Below are positions 16,732 to 25,057 of a stretch of 64,000 bases of DNA, piece after piece. Source of the stretch: Lysobacter capsici. GTDB taxonomy: Bacteria; Pseudomonadota; Gammaproteobacteria; Xanthomonadales; Xanthomonadaceae. Location: the NCBI RefSeq assembly GCF_018732085.1, contig NZ_CP076103.1, positions 1,116,001 through 1,180,000 on the forward strand, in the 5' to 3' direction. The stretch's first letter is position 1. Each line of letters starts with the position of its first letter. The notes under the pieces are model-generated. The model did no database searches, had not been told where the DNA came from, and was given only the letters and a program-made list of their open reading frames with translations. The position numbers and the translations under genes were made by a program.

Positions 16732-17106
16732 TCGAGGGCCGGGAATCGGGAGTGGGGAATCGGGAATCGGGAAAAGCTGATCTGGGCTTCGGGTAGGCCC
16801 CGTGCCGGCGGACCCGCGCAATCTTTTGTGGCGCTCCGGCCCCGACACCCGATCGCTGCGCGTCCCGAAGTCCGACTGTAGGAGCGGCGCAAGCCGCGAC
16901 CGCGCCAATCGGCCGATTGCGCCACCCCGAGGCCGATCCGGCCCTCCAATCGCCGCTCAACCCGTCCTCACGACGCCCGTCGCGGCCTTATCTGATTGAT
17001 TCACAAGGCCGAGGTCACCGAAACCTTGCCCCGGCCAGGCACAGCGACTAAACTTCCCGGTCCCCATCCGCATTACAAAGACGGCCGCACCGGCCGCAGG
17101 AGCCCC
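16732..17106. other. gmk-rpoZ intergenic region with repeats and the rpoZ promoter
   Basis: It holds a single REP-D arm (16738-16776), a decayed REP-A-like word TTTTGTGGCGCTCCGGCCCC near 16823, the short repeat TGTAGGAGCGGCGCAAGCCG (about 16877) familiar from other Xanthomonadaceae and pseudomonads, and the putative rpoZ promoter (17026-17054). No gene is seen. Confidence 0.65.
17026..17054 (+). promoter_or_regulatory. Putative sigma-70 promoter of rpoZ
   Basis: TTGCCC (17026-17031) and TAAACT (17049-17054) are separated by 17 bp, about 50 bp upstream of the rpoZ start. The match was seen by eye only. Confidence 0.5.
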
Positions 17107-17406
17107 ATGGCCCGCATCACCGTCGAAGATTGCCTGGAAGTGGTCGATAACCGCTTCGAACTCGTCATGCTGGCCGCCAAGCGCGCCCGCCAGCTGGCCA
17201 ATGGCGTCGAGCCGCAGCTGGACAACAGCGAAGCCAACGACAAGCCGACCGTGCTGGCGCTGCGCGAAATCGCCGCGCGTCAGGTCAACCCCGAGTACAT
17301 CGACGCGGTCGAAAAGGCCGAGCGCGAGCGCAAGGAACGCGAAGCCCTGGAATGGGCCGCGGCCGAAGTGGTCGCCGACGACGACCTGTCCAAGGGCGAC
17401 GACTGA
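17107..17406 (+). CDS. rpoZ: RNA polymerase omega subunit
   Basis: The 99-residue omega subunit starts at ATG 17107 after CAGGAGCCCC. The sequence MARITVEDCLEVVDNRFELV with MLAAKRARQLANG, then KPTVLALREIAARQVN and an acidic C-terminal tail (VVADDDLSKGDD), is diagnostic. Omega helps assemble beta-prime and contributes to the ppGpp site 1 on RNA polymerase, which fits its position next to the ppGpp synthetase/hydrolase gene. A hairpin terminator lies 43 bp after the stop, so spoT, 777 bp away, probably has its own promoter here. Confidence 0.97.
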   Translation: MARITVEDCLEVVDNRFELVMLAAKRARQLANGVEPQLDNSEANDKPTVLALREIAARQVNPEYIDAVEKAERERKEREALEWAAAEVVADDDLSKGDD

Positions 17407-17448
17407 TCCAATCGGCTGCGCGCCTGCGCGCGGGCGTTCGGATCGACA

Positions 17449-17482
17449 AACGGCTCCGCTTCGGCGGGGCCGTTTTCGTTTG
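17449..17482 (+). terminator. Rho-independent terminator after rpoZ
   Basis: Stem AACGGCTCCGC / GCGGGGCCGTT with a TTC loop, followed by TTCGTTTG. Good stem and a short T tract. Confidence 0.75.
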
Positions 17483-17615
17483 TGGCTGCGGTTGGGCCGC
17501 CTGGAATCTCGCGAGAGTTCCGCTGGGTGGGCCTTTGCGCGGGAGGGAAGGTGGTCGCCTTCCTGGCGCGGCTGCTTCTGGGTGCGGCTGTCTTCAGGAG
17601 GTGGCTTTTGTGGGG

Positions 17616-17719
17616 GGTGTGGGAGGGGCTTCAGCCCCGACGCTTTTCGCTCAGGTCGCCGGAACGCTTCGCCGCGATCGGAGCGAAAAGCGTCGGGGCT
17701 GAAGCCCCTCCCACAAAAG
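17616..17719. repeat. REP-A inverted pair
   Basis: GTGTGGGAGGGGCTTCAGCC / CCGACGCTTTTCGCTC is answered by GAGCGAAAAGCGTCGGGGCT / GAAGCCCCTCCCACA, an almost perfect pair of about 35-bp arms with a 33-bp loop. Confidence 0.9.
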
Positions 17720-17794
17720 ACTTCGGGCTATCGCTTCCAAGTCGTCGCGCAGCCGTCTCCTCGCTAACGCCCCAGATCGCCGCCGCCGCGCTGC

Positions 17795-17945
17795 CTGCTC
17801 CGAACAGTGCTCCGAACAGCAGCCTCCAAGCTGCTTGCTCCGAGCGGTGCTCCGAACTGCACCCTCCGAGCTGCCGCCTGCATACAGCAGCCGTCTCCGC
17901 GCAGCCTCCGGGCTGCGGCCTTAAACTCGCCGCCCTCAGGCAACG
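17795..17945. repeat. Low-complexity GCTCCGAA/CTCCAAGCTGC tract
   Basis: Repeated related words such as GCTCCGAACAGTGCTCCGAA, GCAGCCTCCAAGCTGC, GAGCGGTGCTCCGAACTGC and CTCCGAGCTGCC, suggesting expansion of a short unit followed by decay. Confidence 0.55.
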
Positions 17946-18183
17946 GCGTTCAAGCCACCCGCTTCGAGTCACCGCCTCGAACGCCGGGCAGGAGCAGGCA
18001 GGGAAGTCGAGCAATCGGCCGTCCCCGGTGCCCAAACTAGCCCGACGCCCATCCCCAGCCTGAACCAAACCGCCTCCCAACTGCGCAAGCCGTGACCGTG
18101 TGCTTGCGCAGAATCGCGCCGTCGCCACATTCAAAGTACGTAATGCGTTGCGCCATGCGCTCCCGCCCGCGTAAATTTCCGTT

Positions 18184-20364
18184 ATGACCCCTGCCGAGCC
18201 CGCGCTGAAAACCTATCCTGCCGCTGCCGACGACACGGAGCTGCCGGACTACGTGCGCGAGCTCGAGCTCGCCGCGCACTACCTGCCCGAGACGCAGCGC
18301 CATCAGCTGCGCCGCGCCTGGGCGGTCGGCGCCGCCGCGCATGCCGGCCAGACCCGCAAGTCCGGCGAGCCCTACATCACCCATCCGGTCGCGGTGGCCA
18401 AGGTGCTGGCCGAGCAGGGCCTGGACGTCGAGACCCTGGTCGCGGCGATCCTGCACGACACCATCGAAGACACCCCGCTGACCCGCGAATGCCTGGCGAC
18501 CGAGTTCGGTCCGACCGTGGCCGAACTGGTCGACGGCGTCACCAAGCTCGACAAGCTGCAGTTCCGCGATCGCCAGGAAGCGGCCGCGGAAAGTTTCCGC
18601 AAGATGCTGCTGGCGATGGCGCGCGACCTGCGGGTGATCCTGATCAAGCTCGCCGACCGCCTGCACAACATGCGCACGCTCGGCGCGCAGAGCGCCGAAG
18701 CGCGCGAACGCATCGCGCGCGAGACGCTGGAGATCTACGCGCCGATCGCCCAGCGCCTGGGCATGAACCTGATCAAGGCCGAGCTGCAGGACCTGGGTTT
18801 CCGCGCGCTGCATCCGTGGCGTCACGCGGTGGTGGAAAAACGCATCCGCACCCAGCCGGTGGTGCGGCGCGAGTCGCTGGTGCAGATCGAAGCGCACCTG
18901 GCTCAGCGCCTGGCGAAGGAGAAGCTTCAACACCGCCTGATCAGCCGGGTGAAATCGCCGTGGAGCATCTACACCAAGATGCATCACGAGCATAAGAGCT
19001 TCACCCAGGTCATGGACGTGTTCGGTTTCCGCATCGTGGTCAAGAGCGTGCCGGACTGTTACCACGCGCTCGGCGTCGCCCATTCGGCGTACAAGCCGCT
19101 GGATTCGCGTTTCCGCGATTTCATCGCGATCCCGAAGGCCAACGGTTACCAATCGCTGCACACGGTGTTGTTCGGTCCCTACGGTTCGCCGGTCGAGGTG
19201 CAGATCCGCACCGAGGACATGGACCTGATCGCCGAACGCGGCATCGCCGCGCACTGGTCGTACAAGCACGGCGGCGAAGGCCCCAACAGCGCGCAGTCGC
19301 GCGCGCACAGCTGGATCGCCAGCCTGGTCGAGTCGCAACGTTCGACCGGTTCGTCGCTGGAGTTCCTCGAAAACGTCAAGGTCGACCTGTTCCCGGACGA
19401 GGTCTACCTGTTCACGCCGAAGGGCGACATCCTGTCGTTGCCGCGCAACTCCACCGCGCTCGACTTCGCCTACGCGGTGCATACCGACGTCGGCAACCGC
19501 GCGGTCGCCGCGCGCGTCGACGGCAAGCTGGTGCCGCTGCGGACCAAGCTCGCCAGCGGCCAGCGGGTCGAGATCATCACCGCCAAGTCGTCCACGCCCA
19601 AGCCGCAGTGGCTGGAGTTCGTGGTCTCGGGCAAGGCGCGCACGTCGATCCGGCAGCAACTCAAGCAGCTCGAACACGAGGACGCGGTGCAGCTCGGCCA
19701 TCGCATGCTCGACCGCGCGCTGGAAGTGCTGGAGACCTCGCTCGACCGCACCCCGGCGCAGCGGCTCGACGCATACCTGGCGGAAAACCGCTATCCGCGG
19801 CTGGAAGCGTTGCTGGCCGACATCGCGCTCGGCAACCGCATGCCCAACCAGGTCGCGCTGGCGCTCGCGCGCGAAGCGCCGGGCAAGACCCGCGGGCGCT
19901 CGATCGACCGCCCGCGCCTGCCCGAGGACAAGATCCTGATCACCGGCGCCGAGCGCGGCGTGATCAGCTTCGCCAATTGTTGCCTGCCGTTGCCGGGTGA
20001 CGACATCATGGGCTACCACACCGCCGGCAAGGGCATCGTGGTGCATCGCCTGGATTGCCCGAACGTCGCCGAGTACTGCAAATCGCCCGACCGCTGGGTC
20101 GCGATCGGCTGGGACCGTCAGGTCTCGGGCGACTTCGCCGCCGCGCTGCGGATCGAGGTCGACAACCGTCCCGGCTCGCTGGCCCAGGTCGCCGCCGCGA
20201 TCGCCGAGGCCGAATCCAACATCGACCGGGTCGAATACCTCGAGCGCGATTCCAACATCGCGATCATGCGTTTCGCGATCGAAGTGCACGACCGCAAGCA
20301 TCTGGCCGACGTGATGCGTCGCGTGCGCCGGTTGGCGGTGGTGTTGGGCGTGCAGCGGATGTGA
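18184..20364 (+). CDS. spoT: Bifunctional (p)ppGpp synthetase/hydrolase (RelA/SpoT family)
   Basis: 726 residues in the canonical Rel order. The HD hydrolase domain (about 50-160) has H53, the ITHP segment and HDTIEDT at 91-97. The synthetase domain (about 230-350) contains DVFGFRIVV, FRDFIAIPKANGYQSLHT and VEVQIRTEDMDLIAERG. The TGS domain (about 390-450, DEVYLFTPKGDILSLP) is followed by the helical and zinc-finger-like region (CCLPLPGDDIMGYHT, VVHRLDCPN) and a C-terminal ACT domain (LRIEVDNRPGSLAQVAAAI). Both catalytic centres look intact. It makes and degrades the stringent-response alarmone; the order gmk-rpoZ-spoT matches E. coli. Confidence 0.97.
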   Translation: MTPAEPALKTYPAAADDTELPDYVRELELAAHYLPETQRHQLRRAWAVGAAAHAGQTRKSGEPYITHPVAVAKVLAEQGLDVETLVAAILHDTIEDTPLTRECLATEFGPTVAELVDGVTKLDKLQFRDRQEAAAESFRKMLLAMARDLRVILIKLADRLHNMRTLGAQSAEARERIARETLEIYAPIAQRLGMNLIKAELQDLGFRALHPWRHAVVEKRIRTQPVVRRESLVQIEAHLAQRLAKEKLQHRLISRVKSPWSIYTKMHHEHKSFTQVMDVFGFRIVVKSVPDCYHALGVAHSAYKPLDSRFRDFIAIPKANGYQSLHTVLFGPYGSPVEVQIRTEDMDLIAERGIAAHWSYKHGGEGPNSAQSRAHSWIASLVESQRSTGSSLEFLENVKVDLFPDEVYLFTPKGDILSLPRNSTALDFAYAVHTDVGNRAVAARVDGKLVPLRTKLASGQRVEIITAKSSTPKPQWLEFVVSGKARTSIRQQLKQLEHEDAVQLGHRMLDRALEVLETSLDRTPAQRLDAYLAENRYPRLEALLADIALGNRMPNQVALALAREAPGKTRGRSIDRPRLPEDKILITGAERGVISFANCCLPLPGDDIMGYHTAGKGIVVHRLDCPNVAEYCKSPDRWVAIGWDRQVSGDFAAALRIEVDNRPGSLAQVAAAIAEAESNIDRVEYLERDSNIAIMRFAIEVHDRKHLADVMRRVRRLAVVLGVQRM

Positions 20365-20369
20365 GGGGC

Positions 20370-20533
20370 CGGGAATTGGGAGTCGGGAGTCGGGAATCGT
20401 AAGAGCGCGGTCGCGGCGTCTGCGGCTACGCGACTTTGATCAACGTACGGCGAAGCCCAGTTCGTGATCCAGGCCCCGCGACCCCGCTTTTGCCCTTACG
20501 ATTCCCAATTCTCCATTCCCCATTCCCGGCCTC
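20370..20533. repeat. REP-D inverted pair between spoT and ridA
   Basis: The left arm GGCCGGGAATTGGGAGTCGG / GAGTCGGGAATCGTAAGAGCG is answered by ATTCCCAATTCTCCATTCCC and CATTCCCGGCC, with about 90 bp between. The right arm ends four bases before the ridA start codon, so it occupies the ribosome-binding region. Confidence 0.75.
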
Positions 20534-20536
20534 AAA

Positions 20537-20920
20537 ATGTCCCGCGAAATCATCCAGACCGACCAAGCCCCGGCCGCGATCGGCCCGTACTCGCAAGCCG
20601 TGCGCGTCGGCGACACCGTGTATCTGTCCGGCCAGATTCCGCTCGATCCGTCCAGCGGGTTGGTGATCGAAGGCGATATCGAAGCGCAGGCGCACCGCGC
20701 GTTCAGCAATCTGCAGGCGGTGTGCGAAGCCGCCGGCGGTTCGCTGGCCGATATCGCGCGGCTGGGCCTGTACCTCACCGACCTGAGCAGCTTCGGCAAG
20801 GTCAATGCGGTGATGGGCGAGTACTTCAACCCGCCGTACCCGGCGCGTTCGACCGTCGAAGTGTCGGCGTTGCCGCGCGGGGTCGCGTTCGAAGTCGATG
20901 CGATCATGGTGTTGCGCTGA
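20537..20920 (+). CDS. ridA: RidA family reactive intermediate/imine deaminase
   Basis: This 127-residue protein of the YjgF/YER057c/UK114 family hydrolyses reactive enamine/imine intermediates from PLP enzymes such as threonine dehydratase. Hallmarks are APAAIGPYSQAVRVGDTVYL, SGQIPLDPSSG, QAHRAFSNLQAVCEAAGGSL and the C-terminal PYPARSTVEVSALPRGVAFE, where the Arg of PARST is the conserved substrate-binding arginine. The start codon is directly after a REP-D arm, and no clear Shine-Dalgarno is visible. Neighbourhood with spoT is common in proteobacteria. Confidence 0.95.
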   Translation: MSREIIQTDQAPAAIGPYSQAVRVGDTVYLSGQIPLDPSSGLVIEGDIEAQAHRAFSNLQAVCEAAGGSLADIARLGLYLTDLSSFGKVNAVMGEYFNPPYPARSTVEVSALPRGVAFEVDAIMVLR

Positions 20921-20997
20921 GTCCATCCGCGCTCGCGGCGTAGGTTTCGCACTGCGCCGCATAGGGTTCGCAATCTACTGTGGGAGTGGCTTCCTAT

Positions 20998-21094
20998 TGT
21001 GGGAGGGGCTTGAGCCCCGACGCTTTTCGCTCCGATCGCGGCGAAGTTTCAGGCGATTTGAGCGAAAAGCGTCGGGGCTCAAGCTCCTCCCACA
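20998..21094. repeat. REP-A inverted pair between convergent ridA and araC-type genes
   Basis: TGTGGGAGGGGCTTGAGCCC / CGACGCTTTTCGCTC is mirrored by GAGCGAAAAGCGTCGGGGCT / CAAGCTCCTCCCACA. Located between the ends of two convergent genes, it could act as a two-way transcription stop. An additional partial unit, TGTGGGAGTGGCTTCCTA, lies just before it. Confidence 0.88.
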
Positions 21095-21118
21095 TAAGCG
21101 AAGCGGCTCCCACACGAG

Positions 21119-22180
21119 CTACCTGCGCTCGCCGGCCATCTCGGCCAGCAGATGCTCGCGCAGCGCGCGCGGCGTCTGTCCGGTCAGGCGCTTGAACGCG
21201 CGGCGGAAATCGCGCGGGTCCTTGTAGCCGATCGCCGCGCCGACGCTGGCGATGGTCAGGTTGCGCTCGCGCAGCAGGGCATAGGCGCGGTCGATGCGCA
21301 GGCGGTCGTGGATGTCGTGGAAGCTGGTGCCTTCGCCGGTCAACTGACGCCGCAGGGTGCGTTCGCTGACGTGCAATTGCGCGGCGATGCCGGCCAGCTT
21401 CGGGTCCTGCGGCAGTTGCGCGCGCAGCAGGCGCTCGACCGCGGCGGTGACTTCGCCGGGCACCGCGGTGTCGGGCATCTGTGCCTCGCACAAGGCCAGC
21501 ACTTGGCGCGAGGCGATCGGGTTGTGGGTCGGCAACGGCACCGCCAGCCAGTTCGCGTCCAGCACCAGCCGGTCCTGCGGTTGTTCGAATGCGACCGGGC
21601 AGTCGAACACGTCGTCGTAATGCTCGCGATACGCCGGCGCCGGATAACTGAATTCGATCCGCAGCGGCCGCAAGGTAGTGCCGACCAGGCCGCGCGCGAG
21701 CGCGAGGCAGCTGCTGAAGAATTCCTCGGTGACGAAACGATGGATGCTCGGATAGGCCAGGGTCATCTGCCCGGCCAGCGCCAGGGTGCCGCTTTCCGAG
21801 GCGCTTTCGACGAAACGCATCAGGCTGCCGACCACCGGCGTGAAGCGCAGGCCGATCTGCAGCGCTTCGCCGAACGTCGCCGCGGTCGTCATCGCCAGCC
21901 CGAGCAGGCCGAAATTGCCGACGTGCTGGTCGCGGCCGAGGTCCAGACCGATGGTCGGCGGCAGCACCTTCAAGGCGCGCTCGACCACCACCGCGGTCGG
22001 CCGGTCGGGCAGGCGCACGCCAGGGTCGCTGACCTGAGCGCGGCTCAGGCCGGTGCCGGCGAACCAGTCGTCGCTGGGCGCGCCGATCCGGTCCGCGGTC
22101 TCCAGCAGACCCCACAACAGGTTCGGCGACATCAGTGCGATATCGGCCCGGGCCTTGTCCTGATCGGATGACTGACGCAT
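21119..22180 (-). CDS. AraC family transcriptional regulator
   Basis: 353 residues. The N-terminal part (about 20-215) is of the arabinose-binding-like type found in OruR/ArgR-like AraC regulators (LLWGLLETADRIGAP, GNFGLLGLAMTTAATFGEAL, IRFSYPAPAYREHY-like region). The C-terminal double helix-turn-helix (about 245-345) has LHVSERTLRRQLTGEGTSF, IASVGAAIGYKDPRDFRRAF and LTGQTPRALRE. It is divergent from the beta-helix/diheme cytochrome/TonB receptor genes with 181 bp between starts, so it is the likely regulator of that locus. The inducer is unknown. Confidence 0.92.
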   Translation of the reverse strand: MRQSSDQDKARADIALMSPNLLWGLLETADRIGAPSDDWFAGTGLSRAQVSDPGVRLPDRPTAVVVERALKVLPPTIGLDLGRDQHVGNFGLLGLAMTTAATFGEALQIGLRFTPVVGSLMRFVESASESGTLALAGQMTLAYPSIHRFVTEEFFSSCLALARGLVGTTLRPLRIEFSYPAPAYREHYDDVFDCPVAFEQPQDRLVLDANWLAVPLPTHNPIASRQVLALCEAQMPDTAVPGEVTAAVERLLRAQLPQDPKLAGIAAQLHVSERTLRRQLTGEGTSFHDIHDRLRIDRAYALLRERNLTIASVGAAIGYKDPRDFRRAFKRLTGQTPRALREHLLAEMAGERR

Positions 22181-22361
22181 CGCCTCTCACTGTTGATCGC
22201 GGGTAGGCCGTGAACTTGACCGCGAATGCCCCCTTAGTGTGCCGCATTCGCCCTCACGCGCGCTCACACCGGCGGCGGAGACTCGACGCTTAGCCGTCAC
22301 GGGGTCCGTTCTCGCCATCGGCGCGAACCCGCCCCGGTCGCCAACGATCACGGGGATCACC

Positions 22362-23594
<1,233 letters not shown>

Positions 23595-23597
23595 TCG

Positions 23598-24803
23598 ATG
23601 CGCCGTATTTCGATGGGTCGTACTTCAATGCGTTACGCGTTCGCCGTGGTGATGTCGTTGCTGGTTGCGGGATGCGGGAAACCCAGTGCGGACGTCGCGC
23701 CGCAAGCGCCGTCGCAAGCGGTCAACGTCGCGGCCGATTCGCCGTGGCCGGCGGTGCATTTCTTCGCCGATGGCCAGCCGGCCGATCTGGCGCAGTGGAA
23801 CGTGCTGCGCGTCGCCGACGGACGGCTGCGTCTGAATCGCGACGTGGTCCCCTACGATCTCAATACCGCGCTGTTCTCCGACTACGCACACAAGTTGCGC
23901 ACGGTGTGGATGCCGAAGGGCCAGGCCGCGCAGTTCGATGCGCAGCGCGAATTCGATTTCCCGGTCGGCACCATCTTCAGCAAGACCTTCTACTACCCGC
24001 GCGGCGAAGGCGACGCGGTGATGCGCAGCGCCGACGACGGCCCGGACCTGGCCGGCGGCGGCCTGCTGCTGAGCAAGGTGCGCCTGATCGAAACCCGCTT
24101 GCTGGTACGGCGTCAGGACGGCTGGGTCGCCCTGCCGTACGTGTGGAACGCCGAGCAGACCCAGGCGAAGTTGATGCGCGGCGGCGAACTGGTCTCGCTG
24201 CAACTGGTCGCAAGCGACGGCAGCAGCGAACAAGCGCAGTACACCGTGCCCGACCAGAACCAATGCGCCGGTTGCCACGGCACCGACATGAAGAGCAAGG
24301 CGCTGCATCCGCTCGGGCCGCGCGCGCGCCATCTCAATCGCGATTTCGCTTACGACGATGGCGTCGCCAATCAGCTCGCGCGCTGGACGAAGGTGGGTTA
24401 TCTGCACGGCGCGCCGGAGCCGGCGAGCGCGCCGCGCGACGCCAACTGGCGCGATCCGAACGCGCCGCTGGACGCGCGCGCGCGGGCCTATCTCGACATC
24501 AATTGCGGCCACTGCCACAGTCCGACCGGGCCGGGCAACACCTCGGGGCTGTGGCTCGACGCGGCGACCCAGGAGCCGCTGCGACTGGGCCGTTGCAAAC
24601 TGCCGATCGCCGCCGGCAAGGGTACCGGCGACCGTCGGCACGATATCGTGCCGGGCAAGCCCGACGAGTCGATCCTGACCTACCGCATGGTCAGCGACGA
24701 TCCGTCGGTGATGATGCCGGAACTGGGCCGCAGCGTGGTCCACGCAGAAGGAGTACAACTGATCCGCGATTGGATCGCCGCGCAACAGGGGACGTGCGGT
24801 TGA
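23598..24803 (+). CDS. Diheme c-type cytochrome lipoprotein (SO_2930/HNE_0200-like)
   Basis: The 401-residue product has a lipoprotein signal with LLVAGC (Cys 26); ATG 23628 is an alternative start that keeps the lipobox. Two CxxCH heme-attachment sites are seen: CAGCH at 223-227 and CGHCH at 303-307. Other conserved blocks are YDLNTALFSDYAHKLRTVWM, DFPVGTIFSKTFYYPR, LPYVWNAEQTQA and DESILTYRMVSDDPSVMMPE. These match the family annotated as SO_2930 diheme cytochromes. It is cotranscribed with the beta-helix gene (3-bp gap). It probably transfers electrons in the periplasm for an oxidation step, but partner and substrate are unknown. Confidence 0.88.
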   Translation: MRRISMGRTSMRYAFAVVMSLLVAGCGKPSADVAPQAPSQAVNVAADSPWPAVHFFADGQPADLAQWNVLRVADGRLRLNRDVVPYDLNTALFSDYAHKLRTVWMPKGQAAQFDAQREFDFPVGTIFSKTFYYPRGEGDAVMRSADDGPDLAGGGLLLSKVRLIETRLLVRRQDGWVALPYVWNAEQTQAKLMRGGELVSLQLVASDGSSEQAQYTVPDQNQCAGCHGTDMKSKALHPLGPRARHLNRDFAYDDGVANQLARWTKVGYLHGAPEPASAPRDANWRDPNAPLDARARAYLDINCGHCHSPTGPGNTSGLWLDAATQEPLRLGRCKLPIAAGKGTGDRRHDIVPGKPDESILTYRMVSDDPSVMMPELGRSVVHAEGVQLIRDWIAAQQGTCG

Positions 24804-24840
24804 TCGTTGAATCCTTGGGGTCGGCGGAGCGCCGCGAGGT

Positions 24841-24944
24841 TTTTTGTGGGAGGGGCTTGAGCCCCGATGCTTTCCGATCCGATCGCATGAAAATCCGGGT
24901 GAGCCGATCGAAAAGCATCGGGGCTCAAGCCCCTCCCACAAAAG
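24841..24944. repeat. REP-A inverted pair between diheme cytochrome and TonB receptor genes
   Basis: TTTGTGGGAGGGGCTTGAGC / CCCGATGCTTTCCGATC is mirrored by GATCGAAAAGCATCGGGGCT / CAAGCCCCTCCCACAAAA. Inside an apparent operon it may attenuate or stabilise the transcript. Confidence 0.9.
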
Positions 24945-25057
24945 ACCTCGCACATTCGCAACACGATTGGATTCGCACAGCCGTCTGAAGGAACACAGAC
25001 CATAAGAACGCGGCAATGCCGGCGTTCGAACTAACGACAACGAGAGGGGAGCTTGAG

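Larger units (their letters stand above)
17483..18183. other. Long gene-free stretch between rpoZ and spoT
   Basis: Contains a full REP-A inverted pair (17616-17719), then about 150 bp (17795-17945) of low-complexity sequence made of variants of GCTCCGAACAG, CTCCAAGCTGC and CTCCGAGC words, and finally about 240 bp of plain sequence before spoT. Open frames here are not supported. Confidence 0.7.

Noticed and set aside
18037..20301. Minus-strand frame of 754 codons opposite spoT
   Set aside because: Shadow of a clearly recognised Rel protein.
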